From NCBI GenBank assembly GCA_045596365.1, contig JAZOCE010000023.1, positions 55,826 to 119,825 of the forward strand: a stretch of 64,000 nt of DNA. Direction: 5' to 3'. Made by a program: the position numbers and the translations under genes. Below the pieces are notes generated by a model. It saw only the letters and a program-made list of their open reading frames with translations. It made no database searches and was not told the origin of the DNA. Below are positions 51,903 through 61,781 of this stretch, piece by piece (positions within the stretch are counted from its first letter, which is position 1; each line of letters opens with the position of its first letter). This DNA is from RGIG4079 sp045596365. GTDB taxonomy: Bacteria; Bacteroidota; Bacteroidia; Bacteroidales; Muribaculaceae.

Positions 51903-53093
51903 TTATCGTGGAAGAACATTTACTTTGAGAGCATTGTAAGCTCTTTCGGCTTTTTCACGAGCAGCTTCAACTGTTTCGTCTGTAGCAAGAATAACAGCCA
52001 TTCGGCGGTGTCCGTTAATTTCTGGTTTGCCAAATATGCGCATTTGCACTCCAGGTTCAGCAAGAACTTGTTCGAGGTTATCCATTTCAATTTTATCAGT
52101 ATCACCTTCTACTACAACAGCGCGAGATGCTGATGGACCAAAGAAACGGATTGAAGGAACAGGTAGACCAAGTAATGCACGAGCATGTAGTGCAAATTCG
52201 CTAAGATCTTGAGAAATCATAGTTACCATACCGGTATCATGTGGACGTGGAGATACTTCACTAAATATTACAGTATCGCCTTGAATGAATAGCTCAACAC
52301 CAAATATGCCATAGCCACCAAGGGCATCAGTTACTTTTTTAGCAATTTCTTGAGCAGAAGCGAGGGCTTTGTCGCTCATTGCTTGAGGTTGCCATGAATA
52401 GCGATAGTCTCCATCAATTTGAATATGTCCAACTGGGGCACAGAATGTTGTGCCAGAACAGCTTCTGACTGTCAAAAGAGTGATTTCATAATCAAAGTTT
52501 ACAAAACCTTCAACTATAACACGACCGGCTCCTGCGCGACCTCCTTCCTGTGCTATTTTCCAAGATTTTTCAATATCGTTTTCGGTTTTGATTACGCTTT
52601 GTCCGTGACCAGATGAACTCATAATGGGTTTTACAACGCATGGGATGCCTATTTCGGTAACAGCAGCTTTGAATTCTTCATAGTCTGAAGCGAAACGATA
52701 AGGAGATGTCTTAACTCCAAGCTCCTCTGCCGCAAGACGGCGAATACCTTCGCGATTCATCGTTAACCAAGCTGCATTTGCAGTAGGGGTTACATTATAG
52801 CCTTCTGCTTCTAATTCTTTTAGTACAGGAGTTGCGATAGCTTCTACTTCAGGGATAATATGATCGGGTTTTTCTAACTCGATTATTTCACGAAGTTTCT
52901 TGCCGTCAAGCATGTTGAAAACATGAGAACGATGAGCTATTTGCATTGCCGGAGCATTGGCATATTTATCACAAGCTATAACTTCAACTCCATATCGTTG
53001 AAGTTCAATAGCAACTTCTTTGCCTAATTCTCCACTCCCTAATAATAATGCTTTGCGACCAACAGTGGTCATTACTGAGCCAATCTTTGCCAT
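51903..53093 (-). CDS. purT: Formate-dependent phosphoribosylglycinamide formyltransferase PurT
   Basis: An ATP-grasp enzyme that formylates GAR using formate and ATP, the folate-free alternative to PurN. It has 396 residues with the N-terminal dinucleotide-like fold (KALLLGSGELGKEVAIELQR), the ATP-grasp core with CVVKPIMSSSGHGQSVI, GFVNFDYEITLLTVR and VELFIQGDTVIFSEVSPRPHDTGMVT (a region holding the metal ligands), and a C-terminal domain with GKPEINGHRRMAV. It is the last gene of the dnaN-to-purT unit, 27 bases after rlmB. No purine regulatory motif was noticed. Confidence 0.94.
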   Translation of the reverse strand: MAKIGSVMTTVGRKALLLGSGELGKEVAIELQRYGVEVIACDKYANAPAMQIAHRSHVFNMLDGKKLREIIELEKPDHIIPEVEAIATPVLKELEAEGYNVTPTANAAWLTMNREGIRRLAAEELGVKTSPYRFASDYEEFKAAVTEIGIPCVVKPIMSSSGHGQSVIKTENDIEKSWKIAQEGGRAGAGRVIVEGFVNFDYEITLLTVRSCSGTTFCAPVGHIQIDGDYRYSWQPQAMSDKALASAQEIAKKVTDALGGYGIFGVELFIQGDTVIFSEVSPRPHDTGMVTMISQDLSEFALHARALLGLPVPSIRFFGPSASRAVVVEGDTDKIEMDNLEQVLAEPGVQMRIFGKPEINGHRRMAVILATDETVEAAREKAERAYNALKVNVLPR

Positions 53094-53120
53094 TTTTAAT
53101 AATATATATTTAGGGTTAAT

Positions 53121-53876
53121 TTATATTACTTCCATATCTGCTGCGAGTCGTTGACGCACAACTTCATACATCATAACTCCTGCTGCTACTGATACATTTA
53201 ATGAACTAATATTCCCAAACATCGGAATAGAAACAAATGTATCGCAGAGTTTAATCACTTCGGGCGAAACTCCTACATCTTCAGCTCCCATAACAAGAGC
53301 TATTGGTGTGGTGTAATCAGCTTGAGTATAATTAATTTCAGCCTTTTCTGATGCTGCAACAATTTGATATCCATTGTCTTTTAGGATTTTAACTGCGTTT
53401 ACGACATTGCGCTCTCGGCATACTGGGATGTGGTGTAATGCTCCTGCTGATGTCTTTACTGCATCGGCATTAACACTAACACTACCACGTTCAGGAATGA
53501 CAATGGCATTCGCTCCAACACATTCACATGTGCGCGCAATTGCACCAAAATTACGAACATCAGTAATGCCATCAAGAACAACGATAAAAGGTAATAAACC
53601 ATCTTCATAAAGTTGAGGGATTATATTATCAAGCGAATAATATGTAACGGCTGATAATATTGCGACAACGCCTTGGTGGTTTTTGCGTGTAATTTTATTT
53701 ATACGTTCAATTGGAACTCGTTGAGTAACGATGTGGTGTGATTTAATTAAGTCAAATAATTCGCCTACAAGTTCCCCTTGAAGATCTTTTTTGATGAATA
53801 TTTTGTCAATTTGTTTTCCTGCATCGATAGCTTCGATGACTGCACGTATTCCAAATATGTATTCGCTACGATCCAT
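53121..53876 (-). CDS. rlmB: RlmB-like 23S rRNA 2'-O-methyltransferase (SpoU/TrmH family)
   Basis: A SPOUT methyltransferase of 251 residues. The N-terminal substrate-binding domain (about 1-75; YIFGIRAVIEAIDAG) is followed by the knotted catalytic domain. The three SpoU motifs are visible: LDGITDVRNFGAIARTCEC (motif 1 with its Asn and Arg), ALVMGAEDVGVS (motif 2) and IPMFGNISSLNVSVAAGVMMYE (motif 3 region). RlmB methylates G2251 of 23S rRNA in E. coli; the exact target here is inferred. It begins three bases after the recN stop codon. Confidence 0.9.
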   Translation of the reverse strand: MDRSEYIFGIRAVIEAIDAGKQIDKIFIKKDLQGELVGELFDLIKSHHIVTQRVPIERINKITRKNHQGVVAILSAVTYYSLDNIIPQLYEDGLLPFIVVLDGITDVRNFGAIARTCECVGANAIVIPERGSVSVNADAVKTSAGALHHIPVCRERNVVNAVKILKDNGYQIVAASEKAEINYTQADYTTPIALVMGAEDVGVSPEVIKLCDTFVSIPMFGNISSLNVSVAAGVMMYEVVRQRLAADMEVI

Positions 53877-53879
53877 GTC

Positions 53880-55538
53880 TTATATGTTTAATAAAGAACG
53901 AGCATTTGCTCTTGCTGCTTCATTGATGGTTGAACCACTCAACATTAGTGCAAGTTCATCAACACGTTCTTCAATTGATAATTCTTTTATGCGAGTGAGG
54001 GTTGATGTTTCGTCATCCTCTTTAAATACTTTATAATGATGATTCCCTTTTGATGCAACTTGAGGGAGATGTGTTATTGCTAAAACTTGTATGCTACGAG
54101 AGATTGATTGCATCATTTCCCCCATGCTATTGGCAATGTCGCCTGAAACTCCGGTATCAACTTCATCAAAAATAATTGATGGCAACTGCATTTTGTCGGC
54201 AATAATAGTTTTTATTGACAACATGAGCCGTGAAATTTCTCCTCCTGAAGCGGTATTTCCGACAGGCATCAACTGCTGATTTTTATTGAATGCAAATAAA
54301 AATTCAATTTTGTCAATACCGGTAGATGATATTTCAATAGGTGTTATTTTTATTTCACATTGCAAGTTTTTCATGCCAAGAGGAAGTGCTCGTTCTTTTA
54401 AAAGTTTAGCAAATAAAACCGCTTCTTCTTGTCGATGCTTAGAGATTTCTTTTGCTGCAGATAATGCCATCTTGTAGGCTTGTCGTGCTTGTTTTTCAAG
54501 TTTTTCTATGGCATAGTCGCTATTGTCAATAGCATCAAGGTGTTTTTGAAGGTTATCTCTTATTGCGATTAGTTCATCAACGGTTGAAACTTTATGCTTG
54601 TGTTCAAGAGAATATATCTTGTTTAAGCGGTCTTCTATTCGCTCCAATTCTTGAGGATCAGCATTTAAATTACTATTATATTGAGAAAGAGTCTCTACAA
54701 TATCTTGAATCTCAATGCGAGTAGTTTCAAGTCGCTCAGTAAGATTATTTTCGTCTTCAAGAACATTTTCAAGGTCATCACAATCATCTACAGCGTTGCT
54801 CAAAAGAGATAAAACATTGCTTTTCCCTTCAGATAATGCTTCAAGGGCCGAGTAAAGAGTTTCTTTTATAGAGGTCATGTTAGAGAGAATTTCTCTTTCT
54901 CGTTCAAGATCTTCTTGTTCACCGGCAACAAGATTCATCTCTTCAAGTTGCTCAAGTTGGAAACGAGTAAAGTCTTCGTCGGCAACCCCCTTTTCAATTG
55001 CTCGTCGAGTCTCTTTTAATTGGCGTACTGCATTGACATACTCTTGATAGAGTTGATGATATTCTTTAAGCCTATCATTATTCCCGGCTAAGTTGTCAAT
55101 TATGTTTAATTGATAATCGGGAGATGCTAAAAGTAAATTTTGGTGTTGAGAATGAATGTCAACGAGTTGTATCGCAATATCAGAGAGTTGTGAAAGAGAA
55201 ACGGGGGAGTCGTTTACAAATGCACGAGACCTGCCATTTGGAGCAATCTCTCTTCTTAAAATACATTGTAAGTCATCCCATTCGATGTCATTATCATCGC
55301 ATATTTTTTTTAATGATGGGTAATCTTTTATTGAAAAAATAGCTTCAATAACTGATTTCTTATCATTATTGCGAATAACTTTTGTCTCGGCTCTTCCTCC
55401 AAGAATGAGAGATAAAGCTCCGAGGATTATAGACTTTCCGGCGCCGGTTTCTCCGGTAATGATATTAAATCCGTTGTGAAAATCAATATCAAGATTATCA
55501 ATTAACGCATAGTTTGATATGTGTAATGATTCAAGCAT
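53880..55538 (-). CDS. recN: DNA repair protein RecN
   Basis: An SMC-like ATPase active in double-strand break repair, 552 residues. The N-terminal ATP-binding half has LHISNYALIDNLDIDF and Walker A GETGAGKSIILGAL. A central coiled coil runs from about 150 to 370. The C-terminal half has the ABC signature ASGGEISRLMLSIK, Walker B PSIIFDEVDTGVSG and the His switch in VLAITHLPQVAS. The coiled-coil arm is short, as is normal for RecN. It lies between the DUF4835 gene (11-base gap) and rlmB (3-base gap) in the operon. Confidence 0.95.
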   Translation of the reverse strand: MLESLHISNYALIDNLDIDFHNGFNIITGETGAGKSIILGALSLILGGRAETKVIRNNDKKSVIEAIFSIKDYPSLKKICDDNDIEWDDLQCILRREIAPNGRSRAFVNDSPVSLSQLSDIAIQLVDIHSQHQNLLLASPDYQLNIIDNLAGNNDRLKEYHQLYQEYVNAVRQLKETRRAIEKGVADEDFTRFQLEQLEEMNLVAGEQEDLEREREILSNMTSIKETLYSALEALSEGKSNVLSLLSNAVDDCDDLENVLEDENNLTERLETTRIEIQDIVETLSQYNSNLNADPQELERIEDRLNKIYSLEHKHKVSTVDELIAIRDNLQKHLDAIDNSDYAIEKLEKQARQAYKMALSAAKEISKHRQEEAVLFAKLLKERALPLGMKNLQCEIKITPIEISSTGIDKIEFLFAFNKNQQLMPVGNTASGGEISRLMLSIKTIIADKMQLPSIIFDEVDTGVSGDIANSMGEMMQSISRSIQVLAITHLPQVASKGNHHYKVFKEDDETSTLTRIKELSIEERVDELALMLSGSTINEAARANARSLLNI

Positions 55539-55549
55539 ACGATAATTAA

Positions 55550-56464
55550 TTATTTAATCTTACCTGTCTTTATTTTATTTAGACGTTCTGCTTCAGTTGG
55601 AAAAACAGGATATAGCCATTCATATACTTTTTCTCGTTCAGTAGAGTTTGATTTGGAATATATATTTACCAATTCATCGAGTTTAGCATCTTTAAACATT
55701 GATAAGGCTACCGACATGGGAGCCACATCGTATATTTTTTTTATTGCTTCAATGGAATTTGTTATTGCAGCACGACCTTTGTCTGGACTTAACGCCATTT
55801 CATCAAGACCTGTACGATGATAAGAGTAAAGTAATTCTCGTATTACAGATGTGTTTGGTTCTGTATATGCACTTAAAACAGAACTACGATTTTTTGTATC
55901 TTCAAATGCTTTCCACCCACTTTCTCCTGATGATTGAGCCATCAAAACAACATTTTCAGCACGTTCATAAAATTGCTCACCCCCCTTTAATGAAAAGCTA
56001 TCAAAATCGACAGCTAAAATAAGATAGGCATAAAAATTTAAAATAGCAGTCAAGTTACTTTCCATTGAATTCTCAGAGAAAACAAGTGGCTCGTTTTCTT
56101 GATAGGTAAATTCAATTTTTGAATCTTTGAAATTTATGAGAGTAGTAGTATAAGAGCTATTATATACTGGTCGTGTTGATTGGATTTGTAGATCTCCAAT
56201 CATTGTATTATCATAATACTCTTTTATGGTAAAAAATAACTTACATTCAATTTTTTCATTAGCAGCAAATTGTGCTTGTGAAAATTTGGTAGTATTCATG
56301 TAGTCATTAATTGCTGCTTCAAGAGTAGTAAACACTTGTTTGTTTGTGCCTTGAACTTGTTGAGAGTTAATCTCTACTTTACAATTCAATTCCTGCGCAA
56401 ATGTAGGCATGGCGCATAGTATTACCATTAAAGAAAAGAGTATGTATTGAACGTAATCTTTCAT
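55550..56464 (-). CDS. DUF4835-family periplasmic protein
   Basis: A 304-residue exported protein found next to coaBC and recN across Bacteroidetes. The signal peptide is MKDYVQYILFSLMVILCAMPTFA. The start of the mature part, LNCKVEINSQQVQGTNKQVFTTLEAAI, and the FVNTTKFS-like positions near residue 57 match DUF4835. Function is unknown. It starts one base after the coaBC stop, so expression is tied to coaBC. The conserved placement suggests an envelope role important for growth, but this is only inference. Confidence 0.85.
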   Translation of the reverse strand: MKDYVQYILFSLMVILCAMPTFAQELNCKVEINSQQVQGTNKQVFTTLEAAINDYMNTTKFSQAQFAANEKIECKLFFTIKEYYDNTMIGDLQIQSTRPVYNSSYTTTLINFKDSKIEFTYQENEPLVFSENSMESNLTAILNFYAYLILAVDFDSFSLKGGEQFYERAENVVLMAQSSGESGWKAFEDTKNRSSVLSAYTEPNTSVIRELLYSYHRTGLDEMALSPDKGRAAITNSIEAIKKIYDVAPMSVALSMFKDAKLDELVNIYSKSNSTEREKVYEWLYPVFPTEAERLNKIKTGKIK

Positions 56465-57658
56465 TTATTTTAAAATTGCATCAATTATATCTTTTGCTAC
56501 TTCAACTTTTGATTTCAATGGAAAATCTTGACGATTACCATTTGCAAAGAAAATAGAAATCTTGTTAGTATCTGTGCCAAAACCAGCACCCTTATCTTGC
56601 AAAGAATTGAGAACAATCGCATCAAGATTTTTACGTTTTAATTTGTCTTGAGCATTTGTCGTTTCATTGTTTGTTTCAAGTGCAAATCCTATTAGTTTTT
56701 GGCTTTCAGTTTTTATTTGACCAAGCGAAGCTGCGATATCAGGATTTTTTACAAGGTTGATGACCGGAATATCATCTTTTTCTCGTTTAATCTTTTCTGT
56801 TGCCGTATTTTTCGGGGCATAGTCGGCAACTGCAGCACACATTATTGCAATATCTGATGATGGAAATTGTATGATACATTGGTCATGCATTTCGCGGGCT
56901 GATTCAACACTGATTACTGAAATTTTAGGATGCTTGGCTTTAATTGATACCGGTCCGCTTACTAAAGTTACTTTTGCTCCTCTGTTGGCTGCTTCTTCAG
57001 CTAACGCATATCCCATTTTACCTGTGGAATAATTGCCAATAAATCTCACCGGATCAATTTTCTCATAAGTAGGACCAGCAGTAATAAGAACGTGTTTGTC
57101 TTTTAAATCTTCTTCTATATTGAAAAAATCTTCAAGTTGAGCAACTATGCTTTTAGGCTCAGCCATGCGACCTTTGCCAACAAGATGGCTTGCTAATTCT
57201 CCTGATGTAGGCTCAATAATGTGATTTCCATAAGAACGAAGTAAATCAATGTTTCGTTGTGTTGTTGGATGTGCAAACATGTCCAGATCCATTGCCGGAG
57301 CGACAAAAACAGGCGCTTTTGCCGAAAGGTAAGTTGTAATGAGCATATTGTCGGCAACGCCATTTGCCATTTTGGCAATAGTTGAAGCTGTTGCAGGAGC
57401 AATTATCATAGCATCAGCCCATAATCCAAGATCCACATGGCTATGCCATTCACCTGTGTTGGCTGTGAAAAATTCACTGATGACAGGTTTGCCACTTAAT
57501 GCCGATAATGTAACAGGTGTAATGAATTCTTTACCTGATGGAGTTATTACAACTTGTACCTCTGCTCCTGCTTTAATTAGCAAGCGAAGAAGGTATACTG
57601 ATTTATAGGCAGCAATACCGCCAGATATACCGAGTATTATGTGTTTGCCTTTCAGCAT
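56465..57658 (-). CDS. coaBC: Bifunctional CoaBC (phosphopantothenoylcysteine synthetase/decarboxylase)
   Basis: Makes 4'-phosphopantetheine for coenzyme A in two steps. The N-terminal flavoprotein decarboxylase CoaC (about 1-185) has GISGGIAAYKSVYLLR, the catalytic His in TGEWHSHVDLG, and PAMDLDMF. The C-terminal CoaB synthetase (about 190-397) has LITAGPTYEKIDPVRFIGNYS and the CTP-site lysine stretch AVADYAPKN. Length of 397 residues is normal. The ATG overlaps the exonuclease stop as TAATG, showing translational coupling. Confidence 0.95.
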   Translation of the reverse strand: MLKGKHIILGISGGIAAYKSVYLLRLLIKAGAEVQVVITPSGKEFITPVTLSALSGKPVISEFFTANTGEWHSHVDLGLWADAMIIAPATASTIAKMANGVADNMLITTYLSAKAPVFVAPAMDLDMFAHPTTQRNIDLLRSYGNHIIEPTSGELASHLVGKGRMAEPKSIVAQLEDFFNIEEDLKDKHVLITAGPTYEKIDPVRFIGNYSTGKMGYALAEEAANRGAKVTLVSGPVSIKAKHPKISVISVESAREMHDQCIIQFPSSDIAIMCAAVADYAPKNTATEKIKREKDDIPVINLVKNPDIAASLGQIKTESQKLIGFALETNNETTNAQDKLKRKNLDAIVLNSLQDKGAGFGTDTNKISIFFANGNRQDFPLKSKVEVAKDIIDAILK

Positions 57659-58419
57659 TATTTGCTTTTTAATTTAATATTGGTGAAAACATCTTTGGTG
57701 TTTTGAGGAAAGTCTCCTTGCATAATCCAACTATAATAGCCCGGATCCTGCTTCAAAACATCTATAACTAATTTGCCTTTATATTTGCCAAAATTAATGA
57801 TCTCTTGCTTGTTCTCATTGTAAATTACACGTCCGGCAAGATCGACATTGCGATTTTGTGAAGAATATTCCGATAGAGCTACAATATCGTTTGGCAAATC
57901 TTCATATCTGTCAAGTTGAGCTTTTAACACCTCGTAAGTCGCACGAGTATCAGCACTTGCAGAGTGCGCATCAGTCAAATCTTTCCCACAATAGAATTTG
58001 TAGGCGGCAACTAATGTGCGTTGTTCTTTTTTGTGGAATATAGTTTGAACATCAATAAAGTTGGGCTTAGAGAAATCATATTTTACACCTGCGCGCTGAA
58101 ACTCTTGATCAAGCATTGGGATATCAAAACGATTGGAGTTGAACCCTGCAATATCACAGCCGGTAAAGCTTTGCGCAAGATCCTTTGCAATCATTTTGAA
58201 TGTGCGACAATTAGCTACATCTGCATCTGTAATTCCATGAACAGCAGTTGCTTCAGCAGGAATAGGTATTTCCGGATTAATGCGTAATGTGCGTTCAATT
58301 TCCTCGCCATTAGGCATTATTTTAATCATTGAAATTTCGACAATGCGATCCTGTGTGATATTGGTCCCTGTTGTTTCAAGATCAAAAAATATGATAGGCT
58401 TTTTTAGATTTAGTTCCAT
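57658..58419 (-). CDS. DnaQ-like 3'-5' exonuclease
   Basis: A DEDDh exonuclease of 253 residues. Exo I is FFDLETTGT (D13, E15), Exo II is AGFNSNRFDIPML, and Exo III is HSASADTRATYEVL. The C-terminal part (about 190-253) contains VIDVLKQDPGYYSWIMQGDFP, a small domain frequent in Bacteroidetes versions. Its place directly after dnaN (17-base gap) suggests a proofreading or repair role connected to the clamp. Whether it is the polymerase III epsilon subunit cannot be told from this sequence. Confidence 0.9.
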   Translation of the reverse strand: MELNLKKPIIFFDLETTGTNITQDRIVEISMIKIMPNGEEIERTLRINPEIPIPAEATAVHGITDADVANCRTFKMIAKDLAQSFTGCDIAGFNSNRFDIPMLDQEFQRAGVKYDFSKPNFIDVQTIFHKKEQRTLVAAYKFYCGKDLTDAHSASADTRATYEVLKAQLDRYEDLPNDIVALSEYSSQNRNVDLAGRVIYNENKQEIINFGKYKGKLVIDVLKQDPGYYSWIMQGDFPQNTKDVFTNIKLKSK

Positions 58420-58436
58420 TTCTATAATTTGTGGAA

Positions 58437-59567
58437 TTAAAACTCAGAAACAGTCATTGGCATTAACAACATTAGCAATTCGCTATCAGTATCATTTTCT
58501 GATGGAAGGAATACACCGGGACGGCTTGGGTCAGATAGCTTTATCACAATGTCGCTTGTTGATAATGTCCCAAATATCTCAATTAGATATGGAGCACTAA
58601 AGCCAATAACCATTTCGCTACCTGTAAAATCACAAGGAACTGATTCCCATGCCGATGTTAGGTAGTTATTGTCTTGAGCTTTCATTATGAGTTTGTCAGG
58701 AGTAAGTTTAAATTTCACAAGTCCGTGTCCGGGATCAACAAATACTCCTACACGACGCACTGCATTCAAGAATGAATGACGGTCAATTGTTAAAGTATAA
58801 GGATTATTTGCAGGAATTACGCGGTTGTAATCAGGGAATGTGCCTTTGATGAAACGACAGTTGAAAGTGAAAGAAGGGCTTTCAAATGTTGCACTTTTGG
58901 GCTCGATTGTAATTTTAACTTCTTGTTCTTTTGCGAACACGTTTTTGATAACAGTTGCAGGTTTGATAGGAATAATGCAAGAGCCTTCAACTCCGGGAGC
59001 CGACATTTCGTTGCGATATTTAACAAGTTTGCGAGTATCTGTGGCAACAAATGTGATTGCATCAGGTTTGATGTCCCAAAGTATACCCATCATTTGTGGA
59101 CGGAGGTCGTCATTACCAACTGCAAAAAGTGTATTGTCAATACCTTTTATGATTTGCTCTGTGGGGCATGTGAATTCAAGTTTTTCAATATCTTCGCCAT
59201 CATTGCTATTAGAAGGATATTCATTCCCGTTAAGGGCTATAAGATTATAATTCCCGCTTGGATATGTAATTTCCACCGCAAGATTATTGTCATTGATGTT
59301 GAATGTAATACCTTGATCGGGCATTTCTTTAAGAAGGTCAACAAGACGACGAGCATCAATACAGAAACTGCCACTACCTTCAGCTTCAGTTACAGGAACA
59401 CGTGCAGTCAAACGATTTTCAAGGTCTGATGCTGTAATTGTCAATGTATTATCATCAAGAACAAACAAGAAATTGTTTAAGATTGCTAATGCATTCTTTG
59501 AATTGATGACTTTGCTCACTGATGAAACATAGTTGTAGAGCGTCTTACTGGGGACATTAAATTTCAT
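58437..59567 (-). CDS. dnaN: DNA polymerase III sliding clamp (beta subunit)
   Basis: The processivity clamp of the replicative polymerase, 376 residues in three repeats of the same fold (about 1-120, 125-245, 250-376). The N-terminus MKFNVPSKTLYNYVSSVSKV, TASDLENRLTARVPV, and the C-terminal LLMLLMPMTVSEF match the family. It is first in the operon dnaN-exonuclease-coaBC-DUF4835-recN-rlmB-purT. It is not next to dnaA here; in Bacteroidetes dnaN is usually unlinked from oriC, and no DnaA-box cluster was seen. Confidence 0.96.
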   Translation of the reverse strand: MKFNVPSKTLYNYVSSVSKVINSKNALAILNNFLFVLDDNTLTITASDLENRLTARVPVTEAEGSGSFCIDARRLVDLLKEMPDQGITFNINDNNLAVEITYPSGNYNLIALNGNEYPSNSNDGEDIEKLEFTCPTEQIIKGIDNTLFAVGNDDLRPQMMGILWDIKPDAITFVATDTRKLVKYRNEMSAPGVEGSCIIPIKPATVIKNVFAKEQEVKITIEPKSATFESPSFTFNCRFIKGTFPDYNRVIPANNPYTLTIDRHSFLNAVRRVGVFVDPGHGLVKFKLTPDKLIMKAQDNNYLTSAWESVPCDFTGSEMVIGFSAPYLIEIFGTLSTSDIVIKLSDPSRPGVFLPSENDTDSELLMLLMPMTVSEF

Positions 59568-59650
59568 ATTGGTATAGTTTAATTATTTATAGCAAATTAT
59601 TGATATTAAACAGACTAAGGACTTGCCTTAATATATAATTATTTAATTTA

Positions 59651-59658
59651 CAAATATA
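59651..59658 (-). promoter_or_regulatory. -7 promoter element of dnaN operon
   Basis: TATATTTG on the minus strand fits TAnnTTTG; the leader would be about 80 bases. The -33 region is T-rich but lacks a clean TTG. Confidence 0.4.
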
Positions 59659-59674
59659 GCTATAATTTCTGAAA

Positions 59675-59710
59675 TAAAAAATACCCCATAACATCTATGC
59701 TATGGGGTAT
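59675..59710 (-). terminator. Terminator after M13 peptidase gene
   Basis: ATACCCCATA (59681-59690) and TATGGGGTAT (59701-59710) form a perfect 10-bp stem with a ten-base loop; on the minus strand it runs into a T tract. Confidence 0.88.
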
Positions 59711-59737
59711 ATCAGAGAAATATAATCAGGTAATTTA

Positions 59738-61759
59738 TTACCAGATGATAACGCGTTCTTCAACGGGACGATACATTGCGTCGCCTTCTTTTATGTCAAA
59801 TGCTTGGAAGAATTCTTCGATGTTGCGCAATGTTGCGTTTACACGCCAACGACCAAGTGAGTGAGGGTCGGTTTTTGTACGAGAAAGAATTTCTTCATTG
59901 CGGATATTACCAGCCCAAACATTTGCATAAGCTAAGAAGAAGCGCTGTTCGGGAGTGAAGCCATCTATTGCTTCGGCAGGATTGTTTTTTTGAGAGTTTC
60001 GATAAGCTGTTAAAGCAACGCGTAAGCCTCCTTGGTCAGCAATATTTTCTCCGAGAGTGAAACGACCATTCGCATGTGTATTAGTTGCTTCATCTACGAT
60101 AACGCTGTCAAATTGAGCAACAAGAATGTCAGCAAGAGCATTGAATGCTGTTGCATCTGATTCTGCCCACCAATTTTTAAGATTTCCGTCTTTGTCAAAC
60201 TGTCGACCTTGATCATCAAATCCATGAGTCATTTCGTGTCCTATAACAACACCTATTGCGCCATAGTTGAGAGCATCATCGGCATCGGGATCAAAGAATG
60301 GTGCTTGAAGAATACCGGCAGGGAAACATATTTCATTAGAAAGTGGGCTATAATAAGCGTTTACTGTTTGAGGAGGCATGTACCAGCGAGTTTTATCAAC
60401 AGGTTTGCCATAATCAGCGAGGCTGAAATCAACATTGTGTTTAATAGCGGCTTGTACGTTTTCCCAATAAGATTTAGATGGATCGATTGTTAAATCAGAA
60501 TAATCGCGCCATTTGTCAGGGAAACCAATTTTTACTGTAAATGTTGATAGCTTTTCATGGGCTTGCGCTTTTGTTGAATCACTCATCCATGTTAAAGCAT
60601 CAATGTGTTGACCAAGAGCAACTTTAAGATTATTGACAAGGTCAAGCATTTTATCTTTAGATGATTGTGGAAAATATTTTTCAACGTAAAGTTGTCCTAG
60701 TGCTTCTCCGAGCAATCCATTGGGAACAGAAAGTGCGCGTTTCCAGCGAGGTTGAAGTTGTTGAACGCCTGAAATTACTTTACGTAATTCAAAGTTGGCA
60801 TTGATAAAATCATCACTAAGATAGCTTGCTGCTGATGCTATATATCCGGCAGTAATATAGTCGTGCAATGCTTCTTCGCTTTCTTTTCCGAGAATTTCAT
60901 TTACTGCAGCAAGAGATTTTGGTTGACCAATAATTACAGTTTCAATGCTGTCAATACCTTGTTTTGCAAAGTAACGTTTTAAATCAACATTAGGATAGTC
61001 TTTTGCAATTTGAGTTAAAGACATTGGATTATAGCTTGCTGCAGGGTCTCGTAGCTCTTCGCGAGACATCGCAGCTTGAGCAAGAGCAGTTTCAATTCTC
61101 ATTACATTGTCAACAACACGTTGTTGAGCATTTTCGTCATAACCAATAAGGCTTGTAATGGTTTTAAGGTATGTTTTGTAGGCTTCACGTATATTGTTGG
61201 TGTTTTCGCTGTCCTCAAGATAGTAATCACGATCACCAAGACCAAGACCGCCTTGTCCCCAATACATGGTATTCATGTCGGAATTCATCATATCGGCATC
61301 AACTCCGGTTCCGAAAAATGCATCAACACCCACCATTGTCGCCATGAGATCAATAAGATCTTCTCGCTTTGTATTGTTGATGGTTTCGATATCTTTCATA
61401 ATAGGGGTTGCTCCTTGTTCGTTGAGACGAACACTATCCATTCCCATAGCGTAGAGGTCTCCAATTTGTTGTGCTGCTGATCCTGCAACTGCATTTTTTG
61501 TGTCGAGACCTGTAACAAGTGATTTTACTTGTTCACGAGTGTTTTCTCCGAGTTGGTCAAATGTCCCAAAACGAGAAAATTCAGGTTTTAGCGGATTAGC
61601 TTTCATCCAGCCACCGCATGCATACTCATAAAAATCTTCTTGTGGAGCTACCGAATCATTAAGATTGGCGCGGTCCACTCCTTTGGGTGATTTAGTTGTG
61701 CACATTGTTATCGTTGATGCGAAAGCGATAGACAAAACTGCATAAGAAATCTTTTTCAT
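59738..61759 (-). CDS. M13-family (neprilysin/PepO) zinc endopeptidase, lipoprotein
   Basis: A secreted oligopeptidase of 673 residues. The signal peptide ends in a lipobox-like TITMC, predicting a lipid anchor. The peptidase M13 N-terminal domain covers about 40-420. The C-terminal catalytic domain has NAYYSPLSNEICFPAGIL, the zinc motif HEMTH (H508, E509, H512) in VIGHEMTHGFDDQG, the third ligand Glu in GENIADQGG, and the end CxxW-like VIIW. All catalytic residues are present. It follows the ABC-F gene on the same strand after 22 bases and may share its transcript, but a functional tie is not evident. Confidence 0.93.
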   Translation of the reverse strand: MKKISYAVLSIAFASTITMCTTKSPKGVDRANLNDSVAPQEDFYEYACGGWMKANPLKPEFSRFGTFDQLGENTREQVKSLVTGLDTKNAVAGSAAQQIGDLYAMGMDSVRLNEQGATPIMKDIETINNTKREDLIDLMATMVGVDAFFGTGVDADMMNSDMNTMYWGQGGLGLGDRDYYLEDSENTNNIREAYKTYLKTITSLIGYDENAQQRVVDNVMRIETALAQAAMSREELRDPAASYNPMSLTQIAKDYPNVDLKRYFAKQGIDSIETVIIGQPKSLAAVNEILGKESEEALHDYITAGYIASAASYLSDDFINANFELRKVISGVQQLQPRWKRALSVPNGLLGEALGQLYVEKYFPQSSKDKMLDLVNNLKVALGQHIDALTWMSDSTKAQAHEKLSTFTVKIGFPDKWRDYSDLTIDPSKSYWENVQAAIKHNVDFSLADYGKPVDKTRWYMPPQTVNAYYSPLSNEICFPAGILQAPFFDPDADDALNYGAIGVVIGHEMTHGFDDQGRQFDKDGNLKNWWAESDATAFNALADILVAQFDSVIVDEATNTHANGRFTLGENIADQGGLRVALTAYRNSQKNNPAEAIDGFTPEQRFFLAYANVWAGNIRNEEILSRTKTDPHSLGRWRVNATLRNIEEFFQAFDIKEGDAMYRPVEERVIIW

Positions 61760-61781
61760 TTTGTCAGTGTTATTAAATAGG

